Shown here: positions 51,894 through 63,678 of the stretch, piece by piece
Layout: each line of letters starts with the position of its first letter
How positions within the stretch are numbered: position 1 is the stretch's first letter
Origin: Podospora bellae-mahoneyi
Lineage: Eukaryota > Ascomycota > Sordariomycetes > Sordariales > Podosporaceae
Length of the DNA: 64,000 bases
Reading direction: 5' to 3'
NCBI RefSeq assembly: GCF_035222275.1
Contig: NC_085885.1
Coordinates: forward strand, 3,596,001-3,660,000
The notes under the pieces: generated by a model
Databases searched by the model: none
What the model was told of the DNA's origin: nothing
Seen by the model: only the letters and a program-made list of their open reading frames with translations
Translations under genes and position numbers: made by a program

Positions 51894-54529
51894 CCTTCCA
51901 CCCACTGGCTAGACGAGAGGTCCAGCTACCGTTGAATATGATGTCCATGAAGGCGGCGGCACATATTTGGTTGGGGTTGGGTCGTCGGCTTCGGTGGTGG
52001 TGGTGGTCAGCAAACGTCGCCGAGCAGGTTCCCTAGAGTCGAGGGTCCATGGACCCAAGATAGAAAGAGGTAATGCTGAAATGCAGCCAGAACTGCGGGT
52101 GTCGTAAAAGAGTAGAAAAGGGAAGAGTGAGCAGAGGTGTGGCTTCCAACTACCGAGGATATAAGGTACGAGGTATGAAGTGCCTGGGGAGGCAAAGTGG
52201 ACCAACACAGGGCCGGTAAAAAAGCTGTTTTCAAAGAAAGAAAAGGAATTGGCCAGGAGATAGTTGACGGCAGCCGCGAGCGGTGGAATGTTTGTTGTTG
52301 ACTCGCCTACGCAGCACACAGCTTGGCAAAAGACCAGAGACCTTCGGAACTTGGAACCTTTCTCAAGGGACACGGGCATGCGGCATCACAAACAAGATGG
52401 GTATCAAAAAACAGCTCAAGGAATTGAAAAGCGAATCTGTCCGGAAAAAAAAAGAAATACAAAAATGTACACCGGTGTAGGTGGCAGGCGCCCGGAACAA
52501 GGAACGATGGGCCGTGGGGCGGTCGAGGTGGAAGCGATCAACATGATCATATCCAGGACATGGACCTGGGTCGGGATTGGCTCCCCGGAGTTGCTTTCTG
52601 ACCACAACTCAACTCTGAACAGTAGCACATACAAAAGAAAAGGCTGCCTCTCTCTCTGCGATCAGAGAGAGGGAATGGAAATTTGGGACGGGTGGGGGTG
52701 TCATTTGCTCTTTGCGAGACCGGTCACACTCTTCTCAGCCCACGTCACAAAATGTGGTTCACAGTGACTGGCTGTGCAGGCGCCGCAGAGAAAAGAAAAG
52801 TGAGAGGCGACAGACCTACCAGAGTCCCATCTGCAGTGTGTGAATGTCTCCCTCCTTGCCAGTAGGTGAGCTTCTCCACTGCCCGCTGATTGATGAGGAT
52901 GGCCATGAGGTCATCTACCATAAAGTCGTCCGTGATGCCTTGACATTCCAAGAATTCAGGTTGGCGCCAGTCCAGGTGACGGGACCGGATGGTGGGATCA
53001 CCCGCAGGGTAATTTATCGGGGCGCTCTCGATCTGGCGCATGATGAGCCGCGGGCGGCCGTCAATGACAAGCGAGACCGAGATCTGCTGGGGCTCTTGGC
53101 TTTGCGGAGTCGTAGTGATATGGGTGTGTGGGTGTTGGAAGAATGCCCAGCCATTGGCCCGACCAGCCAACCGGACGCATAAGCTCCAAGTGCTGCGCTG
53201 CCGAGGGAACAACCTGCTTTTGTCAAGGCGTCGCCGTGTCCGAAGACTTGCTGCTTCGGCTTGCCATTATCGAGGCCCATGTCTCAAGGAATGAAAAAGT
53301 ACCTGTTGGGAGAAAAGAGAACATATGGCACGATGGATTTCCAGGCCCTCGGAGATCTGCCTGATCCGTACCCTCCTTGAACCGCCTCTCTCCCCTGGGC
53401 GGTCTGTGCATCGCGGGGGCTCCCGCCGCCGTTGAACCCAATTTCATCATGCCGGGGTGAGTTTTTCCGCCCTGGCCTGAAAAGGTTTGAACACACCATC
53501 GTACGAAAGTGAAGATGACGGGTTGGTTTTTTCTGTTACAAACCAGCAGCTCGGAAAATATTGTCTCTCCTGGATACTGTGGGGAATACCGTAAGAGAAC
53601 TCTGCTAGTATCACATTTTTGACGCGCTTTGCTGACGCAAAAAAAACTTGTTCAAGCGATCCTTTCTCGGAGATTGCTCCCGACAAACCGATTTGGCATT
53701 TTTGGCGGTGAGAGAGGAAAACCCCGCATGGCGTTTGACTTTTGAAATCCAAATGCCACAAGAAAACTGCCTCTCGCTCGGGCGACGTGTCATCCGTCCA
53801 GCCCAAATGCACGCCGGAACTGACATTCCTACTGCTTGCCCGTCTGCGGCTGGGTTGATTCACCGGCTGGACCCTGCCACCCCAGTTTTGTTTGACATTC
53901 CCGCTGCCTGCATGGAGAGTTTCCTGCATTTTGTCCCGCTGCAGGAGCATTGGCCTTTTCCAGGTTTGTTGCTGGGCGGGGAAACCAACATGCCAGGGTG
54001 AAGATGGCTGGTGAGGCCTGCTTCGTGGTCTCCCCTTGCCCGTAGCTAGGTGTAGGTAAATTGTGCGAGGAGGCGTTTGACTTTTGAGATAAATACGAAG
54101 CAACAGATGTGGGAGAAGACCCCGAATGCTTGAACATTGACGTTGAATGTAGGTGTGGCATGAAAGGATCCGGCAGTCTGGTTAAGCTCATCGACCTTCC
54201 TAACTGGGATGGCATTGGCCACACAACGTTCGCTTGGCGGAGCAAGGGCAATCCCTTGAGACATCCATCACAGTCCGCGTCATAGCAACTTCATATAAAC
54301 GAAGACGGCAAGGAAGAAAAGGGAACTTGTGCAAATACAATATACACCTAGTCACCCCGAAGGAGGCAGTCCGTCATAAGAACCTTGAAATTGATCTGCT
54401 TCGGATTCAATGGCCGCCCTGTCCATCGAACTAGCCGCCTTGCCGGAGTAAGACTAGAGAAAGACATAGTGGGAACCATGAGACAATATGTATTGTAGAT
54501 GGCCTTTGCTTGTATTACCGCCAATTGCT
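51894..54529. other. Intergenic, about 2.6 kb
   Basis: Upstream of the GPCR gene and downstream of CLP1. Open frames of up to about 218 codons exist (minus strand 53447-54103; minus strand 52745-53212) but I recognise no domain and their amino-acid make-up looks random. A long 5' leader for the GPCR is plausible. Confidence 0.35.
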
Positions 54530-56101
54530 CTAACCCAACAGGTTGACATACGGCTCCGGCCACCGTCCCCAGACCATCGGCCGAGTCAACCGGCCGCTAA
54601 CCGTAGACAGTATCTTCAGTCTTCGCCTGTCCTTGTCCACGTCCGATACGCAAACCCAACCGATGACAGGCGCCTGTCGTATTGTCTCCAGGGGGTCATT
54701 GACCGAGGCATCCATGACCGCCAGCGTCCAGTGTGACATTTCCTCTGAGATCTCTGCGCGCTCCAGAACCTGGTTCGGGTCGTCGAGATCCATCGCTGTT
54801 CATGTATTAGCCGTTGTATGTATGATGATTCAGATCCAGGACGCTTACCATCAACGGCCCTAAAGATCACGACGTCGTCAAAACTAAACGACTGCACCGA
54901 AGGACTAAGAGCTCGCTTGGAATCGCCAAAAAAATAGTCCTTGATCAGAGCCTTGCGTGACGAGAGCAGATGCTGTCTGTCTTGCTCCACCACTCCATCA
55001 GGTTTGTCAAGATTCACAATCTCAATCGGCTCCCCTAGTGGTGTCTTCCTATCCCGGCGTCTCAACTCAGCTTCCAAGTCTGGTGACCCAAGCACGATAA
55101 CGATATTGACTGCATCACCACGTCAGTCTTCTTCTCCCCTTTTCTTCGTTTCACACCCAACCTACCAGCAAATTCTCTAATGACGTGCATCAACCCCTCC
55201 ACCCCACCCCCCCTTTCCCTCTCTTCCTCTCCATCCTCTCCTTTTACCTTCACCTCCCCCTTCCTCACCTCCACGGCGGGGGTATCAACAACCACACCTC
55301 CCCTCCTCACCCCTTGATCCCCCCCCGTCTTCGCCCTCACCGAGCTCCCCAACCGTCTCACCAGATCCTTCCAAAGCCCCTCATCATCCTCCACCCTCTC
55401 CCTCCCAAAGTAATACCCCACCGGCAACTTCACCGGCACCGCACTCGGCCCACTAGACGGGGTACACCCCACCCCAACCCCCCCCTCCGGGTCCTCCACA
55501 TCCATCACCGTAGCAAACACCGCCGCCGACAACGTCCCCGGCAAAGCCAACATCCCATCCCTCGGATCCACCGTCGCCAGCACAGGCTGCTCCCCCTGCC
55601 TCGTCGCCCAACCAATCAGCATCTTCGCTAGCGAGCTCTTTCCGCTCGCCGGCGGGCCACAGATCATAACCCTCGGCCCATGACCACTCCCACTGCTGCT
55701 CTGCGACCTCCGTGCCTGGAGGAGGAAGTGCAAGTTCAGATAGGCGACAAAAGGCGAGTCGGCAGAATGGGGGTAGTGTTTTACGTGCTCGGACTCGAAT
55801 TCACCCGTTATTTCAAGCGTGGCGCCCGTGAAGGTGACGATCTTGGAGCGGCAGCGGGTGATGTTGTAGGTTTTTGTCTGGGCGAGCTCGGTGCCGTCGC
55901 GCTCGGCGGTTCCGGAGAGCAGTCGGCAGGTGGCGGTGGAGGTGGGGGATATTTGGAAGCGCCATTCGGAGAAGGGGTGGAGGGTGAGAGTGCGGGTTGA
56001 TGGGAGGGAGGCTTGCTGGGAAGAGTGTTAGTAAATGGTTGGAGGGGGAGACCTAGGAGACATACCTGGGCTGATATGTGCCCTAGGCCGGGGATGGACA
56101 T
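54530..56101 (-). CDS. CLP1: mRNA 3'-end processing factor Clp1 (polynucleotide kinase fold)
   Basis: Four exons: 56101-56066, 56015-55166, 55109-54849 and 54795-54530; introns of 50, 56 and 53 nt; 470 residues. N-terminal domain: WRFQISPTSTATCRLLSGTA .. GTELA. The P-loop is MICGPPASGKSSLAKMLIGW, followed by VDPRDGMLALPGTLSAAVF. The Walker B-like region RRGGVVVDTPAV replaces the usual VNTxGW. The last exon carries MSHWTLAVMDASVNDPLETI and the C-terminal domain ending PEPYVNLLG. In fungi Clp1 is a subunit of cleavage factor IA, bridging Pcf11; ATP is bound but kinase activity is usually lost. Confidence 0.93.
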
Positions 56102-56714
56102 TGTGGCTGGAATTTGGATGGTAGGTTCGCAGCGAGATGAAAGATTCGATGCGAGATGCTCGTAAGGTGGTTTTTTTGCTGGGAGACGCGTTTGACGCCT
56201 GAGCTCTATTTAGCGTTGAGTGCTGGAAGGAGAGCTGAGCGTAGGGCTGCAGGGCTGGAAATTTAGCGGTTATTAGTGGGGGCTCTGCTTTCCCGTCATC
56301 CAGGATCCCACACAACGAAAGGCCTTGGACAGACTCACTTTTCTAATGTCTTCAACATCAGCAGGAAAACTGGACGTCTTGATTGGTCAGCCTGGAGAAT
56401 GAGCTATTGCTACGAAGCTCTTCGACACATGAGGATGGCAGCCGTACCTTCTTCTCAGACGGGAATAATTCTACATTCTGCGCGCAACTTCGCATTTAAC
56501 ATTCCCGAAATGTGACACAGACTGAACCAAAAGATTGAGAAGAGTAAATCTGCGCTGAAATGTACGGCAGTGGGTATTCGAAATTCAACGCTATTTGTCT
56601 CCAAGCTCCCGAGATCATGTTTACCTTTCCCCCGGTCATTATCATGAGATTCCCAAATGCATATGCACCACTTTTTCTATGCGCCGGAAATTCGTCTATG
56701 GTCTTTTTTTCCCT
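56102..56714. other. Intergenic, about 0.6 kb
   Basis: Between two minus-strand genes: promoter of CLP1 and 3' flank of the inositol kinase gene. No gene seen. Confidence 0.4.
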
Positions 56715-58034
56715 TTATTTCGCCAACTCCTCAAAAATCTTGATAAGACTTCTAACGCCAAAAAGGCTGTTCTCATCTGGCCCTTGCCCAGGAACCCAGG
56801 TGGCATGCGCAAAATCGATCAGCTTGAGCGAGTAGATCTTTGGCAGTGAGGCAAACTCTTCGTCATCGCTCTCCGCCTCCCCGGCGAGCTGGAGGACCTT
56901 GACGTCTCCCTCAATGACTCCATTAATCGTGGTACCATTCCCCTGCGGCAGGATAATCTCTCCTTCACCGTCCATAACGATGCCGCTGTCAACGCGGGAC
57001 GCGAGGGGAACAGGTTCCTTCTCGGTAGCCTCCTTTGGTGGGGTTGTTGGCGTTTGGTTCTCGATGGCCGCCCTGAGCGCATCACCGTCTCCTTCAAATG
57101 TAAACAGCAGACTAGCCGAGTACATTCTTGTTTCTGAGCTGGCAAGGACCTGTTCCACTCTCTTCAGGTCGTTGACGAAAGCCTCGGCCACAGCCCTCCC
57201 AAGGTCCTCGTCGATATTTGCTCGCGGGTTAAAGATGAATTTGCGAATCTCATCCACAACGTTGTCCTTGTTGACCACCAGCCTGCCATGGTCCTTGTTA
57301 TAGACCTTGTAGCCTTCCTGGTCCCACTCGTCTGGGTTCTCCCCCCCCTTGTATACGCGCATGCCCGCGATGCGAAAACCGTGCGATCCGTTTGTGGTGA
57401 CCTTGGTGATCTCATCGAACCGCTTGCGCTTCTCCATGGGCGCATCGTCTGCCCAAAGTCTCTGACCAAGCTTGGCGTCCAGAATATTGGGGCGCTTGAA
57501 CCCGTAGGCAGCATTCTCCAACACCACTGACTTGTCCGTGGCAATCTTGCGGCTCTTGTTGGGTTTCCAGGAGACATTTTCATTGCTAGCAGCCAGCGCA
57601 TCTGCCTCCTTGGCAGCCTCGGCCGCCGCGACGTCGGCAGCGTGTTGCTTGGCCATGCGGACAGCCTCCTCCTTGAAGTGTTGGGTCATATGCTCAACAG
57701 CCGCGGGGATCTGCTCCTCGATATCGTGGACATCGGATGCGTCGTTCAGGACGAGGGTGCCAAGATACTCGGGCATCAAGTCGGCAAAGGCGGGGTGGTC
57801 CTTGAAGGCCTTTTCGTAAAAGTCGATTTCTTGCTGGACACAGGGCTTGATGAAGAGCTCGCCTTCGGGATCGCAGAGTGTGCCATCGCTATTCCAAAAA
57901 AAAAAAACATGTTCGTCAGTTACCTTTGCGCCATGCGCGCGCGACGAGGCGGGGCTGTGCGCTTACTGTCCAGCGACGGCGAAGTTGTAGGGCTGCAAAT
58001 CAGCGTGCTTGGGGATCTCTCTGTTGCTAATCAT
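56715..58034 (-). CDS. Inositol polyphosphate multikinase (Arg82/IPMK family)
   Basis: Two exons (58034-57967, 57888-56715) with a 78-nt intron next to a T-tract; 413 residues. The join gives FAVAGHDGTLCDPEGELFIKP, the conserved N-terminal strand. The signature PNILDAKLGQRLW (PxxxDxKxG) is complete, near residue 154, and SLKLIDFAHATWVPG closes the active site. An insert of about 45 Ala/Glu-rich residues separates the first block from the signature, and another low-complexity insert precedes the last block. Arg82-type enzymes phosphorylate Ins(1,4,5)P3 to InsP4/P5 in nucleus and cytosol, feeding InsP6 and pyrophosphate signalling. Confidence 0.92.
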
Positions 58035-59999
58035 TTTGGCGATTTTTTGGGACGATTCTCTATGATCGCAGAATTTCCAAGGAGAAAATGCGAATCAAAT
58101 GTGTGTGGATTTGCCTGCGGGCTGCCTATTTGTATTGGGGAGAGGGGTCGGGCCGCAATTGTGAGAGCTGGGTGCATCGAGGTGCGTCGGTCTGTCAAAA
58201 CATAAACCAAGGGTCGATGATGGTCTCTGGAGATGTTGGTTGAAGGAAAGCAGCGGGTCAATGAGATGGGAAAAGCGGACATTTTCTACAAGACGCGGAG
58301 TTTTGCGGATCGGGGGGGGAACGGCATGGGGGTTGGTGGTCGGCGCATCGCAGAGGCGGAGCGCATGGCCAACCTCCAACTCCCAAAAGCGCATCTCATC
58401 TCATGAGGGGGAGGGGTCTCTCCGCACTCACAATAGTGGATCGCTTCGCCAGCGCCAAAGGATTGGACAACCAATGGCATCCCTCAGGGTCCTCTTCATG
58501 CAGCCTGCAAACAGGGGTCGGGGAGGACTTGTTCGTCACTGCGCCCACTCGCCCGAACTGTGAATGTCTCCCGTCAAATCATCAACACCGCTCCCCGCGG
58601 GCTGTGGCGGTCCTCGGGGGGCGGAAACACACGTATACAGGCACAACCTTCGGCACCGGAGGCGTCCTGTCCAGCCACGGCCCATACACAGGGCAACCCC
58701 CTTCCTACCTTACCTTCCGAAATCTGCCTTGTGAAAGGCTTGTCCATTCATCATTCTCCCTGCTGACCGCAGCGTACTGCAGATGCAACGTGGATTCGGG
58801 TCATGGCATGACCTGCATACCTAGGCTATCAACCTGTCAGACAGGATCTCCCATCTCGCATTGTCTCCTGATACGGACTCGACAAGATCATGGTGGGTGT
58901 CATTCACCCTTCCAGAAACACCACGCGGAGTTCCCCTGTGATGGCAAGGTGATATCGTGAATCATTTTTTACTCATATCTCCGAGGCTTACGGATACCTA
59001 CCTACTACCTTACATCTTGGATCGTATCATGAAAAAGGTCAGCAAGTTGCAAGATGGCCGGTTTTCCGTTCAGATGGTGCTGAACTTGCTTGGAGGCCCC
59101 GCCATTCAGCTGTCTTGCCAGCGCCTTACCAGGTTTTTCATAGCGTACCCACCAAGAATTGTTAGTGCAGCGGAAGTGAGTGAGCTGATGGCCGGCAGTT
59201 GGGTCGCTTGCATGGATTAGTTTTGTGGACCGTTTGACGACAGGCCTCCTCCAAGCAGAACATCACCAACTTCTTTGACGATGTCTTGAGAGAAAGCAAA
59301 GAGAGTTATGTCTATGAAACATTGCGGAGATTGGCGCTTCTAGGGTCCCTGCCATCGTCAATAACGAGAGCAGAGGTTTCCTTCTTGGGATTGGTGGCCT
59401 CTGAAGATGAGGTCAAAACTCACCCAAGAGAGCAACCGCTGAGGTGGTTTGACAGTTCTTGACATGGAACAAACGAAACACCTGGCAGTCAGCAAACACC
59501 CGGCTTCTCTACAGGCTGCAATCGCTGCCTAATACCGTGCTTGCAAGAGAATGTTAGGCTGGCATCTCGGATGTGGTTCCAGATTGCTCCGATATCACCA
59601 TCTGTCATTCCATCTTATCACACTTGCCTCTGGTTGCTCCTTCCCAAAGCCAAACTTCCAGTTACAGGAGATGAAACTGGACAGAATTTACCAGAGTATT
59701 CATACCTTGGAGTAAGTGCAAAGTCTACGGTATATTATCAACGTGACTGCCCTGAGCTCCTTCCTCGCAACTCTCAGAGCAACTCTTCCGCCCCGCCTGT
59801 TTGTTTCCAGGTTGTTGCCTTCGCAGAACATTCCTCATTCAATCTCTTGTTTTTTGAATTCAGAGGGCAGGATCTCGCGTCGATATCACATCTCTAAGCC
59901 TCTTTCCTCATTCCAACCTTTCTTCTTCGGGCAACCCGGCCACATTTCCCTCACCCGACCCCTTCGTCCTCAATACTTTGCAGCCGTATCCTAGAAATC
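58035..59999. other. Divergent intergenic region, about 2 kb
   Basis: Between head-to-head genes. A weak coding-like stretch on plus (frame open about 58957-59220, then a second open run about 59240-59460) could be a small two-exon gene, but the splice donor is poor and no family is recognised. The last 150 bases are pyrimidine-rich leader of the Arb1 gene. Confidence 0.35.
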
Positions 60000-61587
60000 A
60001 TGGACTTCTCGCCGACAGGCACCGCCTCGATCGGCGACCAGGTCTACGGGAGCCATGACGCCAAGATCCCGGATATCTCTGAACAGACAAAGCTATTCAA
60101 TGAAGCAATGGAGGGCAAGCCTGACGACAAGGGCAAGAAGAAGAAGAAGAAGAAAAAGAAATCTAAAGCCACCAAGCCGACCGGGTTTGAGGGTGAGTCG
60201 ACACTGTCTAGGTGGCTGTGCACCATCATAATACACTCCAACCTTTTTTGTAATGCCATGTAGCTAACATCTATCACAGAGTATTACTGCGAGCCGGTGA
60301 TAACTCCCGCCGAGGCTTGGGACGAGAAGAACCTGATTTATTCTCCCGACCGTTCCTTTGTGGAGCGCATCGAAGAGGGCATCCAACGGTACCGTGCCCG
60401 GCGCCGCCTGGATGCCGTCCGAAACCAGGTCTTTACTCAGTACCTCATCCTTGGCGGTGTCGATGCCACTGCTCGCCAGTTCCAGGGGGCGGATAAGCTG
60501 CCTGATGACCTGATCCGGGAGTCTACCAAGGGCGAGCTGAGAGACATGGTGTCAGATGATGTGATTCATCGTGGGGGGGAGGGTGGTGGCCGGTTCTATC
60601 ATCCGGCCAGTTCTGAGCATTGGGATGTGGACTTTACGGGGGTTGTGGCTGGGTTCATGTGAGTGTTTTGTTGCTTTCGGGTGTTGGGTGGTATTGACTC
60701 ACCCAACCAGGTCTCACAAAGTCCTTGACATGTCTGGCGGCGAGATGGAAATGATCTGGATCGCCTCGAACACCATCCAGAATTTTCTCAAGTATTTGAT
60801 CCTCCATGATGTCTGCCCCGAGCACGCCGACGATATCAATAGAGCCATCAAGCTTTGTGACCAAGCCTTTGAGGAGATTGGTCTCGTGAGCAACGCTTTG
60901 GAACTGGTTCCGGGTGCCTTCAACCGCTCGGTTGCGGCACTCCACTGCGAGGAAGAGGACGGCGATGCTATTTCTCTTCTTGTTGACAACAAGGATCTTG
61001 ACCGCAATCATGCCCTCCACACCGTGGCTCTCATCGCGACTTTGGTCCTACCCACTCTTGGTGGTAGCAGCACGCCCAATGTCAACGCTATGGAGGTGAC
61101 CAACCCTATCGAGCGCACCTTTGAGATCACATCCATCACCCCACCCACAAAAGAGATGCGCCAAAGGGTAGCCGTCGTCAGCGAGCACCTCAGAAAGTCT
61201 AACCCATCCGCCCCTCCCATCCAGGCCTGTGGCACAATGCAAGGTCACCCAGTTATTGTCCTAGACGGGTGGGACGTCACTGATAAGCTCACCGATGAAG
61301 AAGCCAAGGAGGAGTCCTCGTTTATTCTTGAAGAGCTGATTCTCGAGCAGCTGAGGGTGGGCATGAAGCTGACGATTGGGGTTTCGACTTGCACTTTTCC
61401 TGGGGGTGGGGCCTTCAAGGTGGTTCGCTATGTCAAGGGAATCAAGCCGAGCTTTTACACGTTCTTGCCACAGGATTTGATGAGGTATTGGAAGGAGCCG
61501 GTGCCGAATGAGAGACCTGGGCCTAGTATTCATGATAGGCATGATTTGCTTGAGTTGGCGGTGGGTGAGGATGAGGCGGATGATTGA
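60000..61587 (+). CDS. arb1: Argonaute siRNA chaperone (ARC) complex subunit Arb1
   Basis: Three exons (60000-60192, 60280-60658, 60711-61587) with introns of 87 and 52 nt; 482 residues. The start context is AATCATGGA. After a Lys-run (GKKKKKKKKKSK) the join gives TGFEEYYCEPVITPAEAWDE and FVERIEEGIQRYRARRRLD, the Arb1 family opening. It continues with QYLILGGVDATARQFQGAD, DFTGVVAGFMSHKVLDMSGG, FLKYLILHDVCPEHADDI and near the end FYTFLPQDLMRYWKEPVP. In fission yeast Arb1 and Arb2 hold Argonaute with duplex siRNA and are needed for siRNA-guided heterochromatin; in Sordariomycetes the homologue is tied to RNA silencing. Confidence 0.88.
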
Positions 61588-62578
61588 TTTCCTTTTGGGG
61601 TACTTTCGCTGCAAAAAAGGGGGAATGGATGGCGTTGGGGTTACATCGTATGGAGATGAATGGGAATCTGTGATGGAAATATGAAGAGGCATGGCGTTGA
61701 CTTCGAATTAGGATTCGGGACAAGAACTTGAGTTTAGTGCGTCGAGAAATGCCATCTTCATGAGTCCTGCTTCCGGTGACCTGAACGTGATCAGGATGTG
61801 AACAGGGAGGGAAAATGTGACTGCTGGTGCAAGGTTAATAGGTGATCAAGTCGATAACCGTCTGTTCATTTCAACATTTGAAGCTACACAGAGACCTGTA
61901 GGTAGCATTTCCATGTTTGTTTGTTCAAGGCATCTGAGATCATGAGTGACTGATATGAAACTCTACAACTCCATATCATGGACAGCGTCATGCTGTTTTA
62001 ATCGGGACCATCGCTCAAGAAAAATACAAGACACTGAAGTCCTGGAAGAGAGGTCGCCCAGGATGTCATGATATTCGTTTTGTACCCTGTACATACCCAC
62101 TTACACAAGCCTATAGCGGTTCCGTTTCAACCCTCTTGCATTTGTCATACATCCATCCCATCGTGCCACCCAGCCCATCCATGACCCCACAACGTAGACG
62201 CCTGACCAAAATGAAACAAAAGAAGCCGCCCAAACCCAAAATATCAAAGCCACCGTGTCCAAGAAATCACCAGAGCTTTCCCCTCCACGGGATCCAGCTC
62301 ACCCTCCTGCTGTCTCTGCGTGTACGCCAACCCGAAGCCGTGGTGGCGTCACCAGCCCTCGAGTTTCTCCTGCTCCAGGTCACACTTCCCCTCCAGTCCT
62401 CCGCGCAACAAGGCCGCGAGCACCGTGGCGGCATGGGGAGATCCGACTCATCTGGGACATCCTAGGTCCAGTCCCACCATTTGATCGGGTTGATTGTTGC
62501 TGTGACCTTGGCAGCAGCGGTGGTTGCGTTCCGTTGAAGAGATGGAGTGAAACTGTGGTAAGAAGGAAGACGAAACTT
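61588..62578. other. Convergent intergenic region, about 1 kb
   Basis: 3' flanks of Arb1 and the PMP3-like gene. A Pro/Ser-rich plus-strand frame (about 62230-62460) is noted without support for a gene. Confidence 0.35.
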
Positions 62579-63239
62579 CTAATCTTGGGTCTGAACCTTG
62601 TGGTCTCCGGGACCTTGGGCGACAACCTGGGCGTAACTTGGGGGAGGACCACCTGAGGAGGGGCCAGCGGCAGGGGCGACGCCCTCTTCGTGGCCACTGC
62701 TGTGGTTGTTGTTGTTGTGGGCTGTGGTGCCGTAGTTTGGCTGAGGATGGGCTTTGGGTTGCTGGTTTTGGAGACGGGGTTGACCTTGGTGAGGGTGGCC
62801 TTGACGGTGGTTGTTGTCGTGGACAAAGACGTAGACGCGGCCGTGCTCGGCGTTGGAGGGGGCTTGGTAGTCGTAGTCGTAGGGGATGTCGGGGTACTTG
62901 GCGATGATGTACCAGGCGTGGATTAGGCCAGGGATCTTGAGGATGGTTAGGAGAGTGATTGATGGAGCTAGATCGGGGAGGCTACTTACAAAACCCAAGC
63001 AGAGAAGGAGGATGTTGATCAGGGAGTCGGCAGAGCAAATTCCGCGCTTTACCCAGACTAGTGAGTAAAAAGTATCGTTAGTTTTGAACTGTTGACCGTT
63101 GTGTTTTATGGCCATGGTGTTGACGCAGCGCGAAAGGCAACCATCATGACATGACATAGTGGTGGGGCAGGGTTCGCGTACCTGGGAGCGGGGGAAAGAG
63201 GATGGCCAGGATGCCGAGGAAGAGGTCGGTTGAGCACAT
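62579..63239 (-). CDS. PMP3/UPF0057-family small membrane protein with hydrophilic tail
   Basis: Three exons (63239-63182, 63057-62990, 62935-62579) with introns of 124 and 54 nt; 160 residues. The joins give STDLFLGILAILFPPLPVWV, KRGICSADSLINILLLCLGF and IPGLIHAWYIIAKYPDIPYD, the two-helix hairpin and loop of the PMP3 family. After it comes a tail of about 90 residues rich in His, Asn, Gln and Pro, ending in GPSSGGPPPSYAQVVAQG. PPPSY is a PPxY-type motif, as in yeast Sna proteins, where it recruits Rsp5 for ubiquitin-dependent vacuolar sorting. Function: small endosome/vacuole or plasma membrane protein; possible adaptor. Confidence 0.9.
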
Positions 63240-63678
63240 GGCAATGGATAGGTAAATGAGGGCTTTGTTGGAGAAGTAAGTGTGTTTGTTGTAGTGTAGA
63301 ATTCGGTGTTCTGGTGAGGAATCTCAGGAATGACAAGAAGTGGAGTGTTCGGGTGATGATGGTTCGAGGGCGCGGAGCTGCGTCAGTGATGCAGGAATAT
63401 GGGTCCGAGAGGTCAGCTGTGTCAGGGGGGGCTTGCATAACTTGCATGACGCTTGACTGTTTTTGGTCTGGGCTTGGACATTGGAGTGGCGTGCCTGGGG
63501 AAGAAGGTTTGGGAGGGTTAGGGTTGCTGCAAAAGGCGGTCGGGAAATTGATGGCAGAATCTCCAGCGCGAGCGACGCGACCTTGATTTGGAGCATGCGA
63601 TAGGTGGTACTCAAACTTCCAACAGCTCTTGGTGATCCATCACCTTGGCTTCAGACTATCCAACCCAATACCGACAAA
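63240..63678. promoter_or_regulatory. Divergent promoter region, about 0.44 kb
   Basis: Between head-to-head PMP3-like and PRP22-like genes. No individual site identified. Confidence 0.5.

Noticed and set aside
52745-53212. 155-codon minus-strand open frame
   Set aside because: No known family and poor coding character; kept only as a note in the intergenic entry.
53447-54103. 218-codon minus-strand open frame upstream of the GPCR
   Set aside because: No domain, random-looking composition, no clear start context or partner exons.
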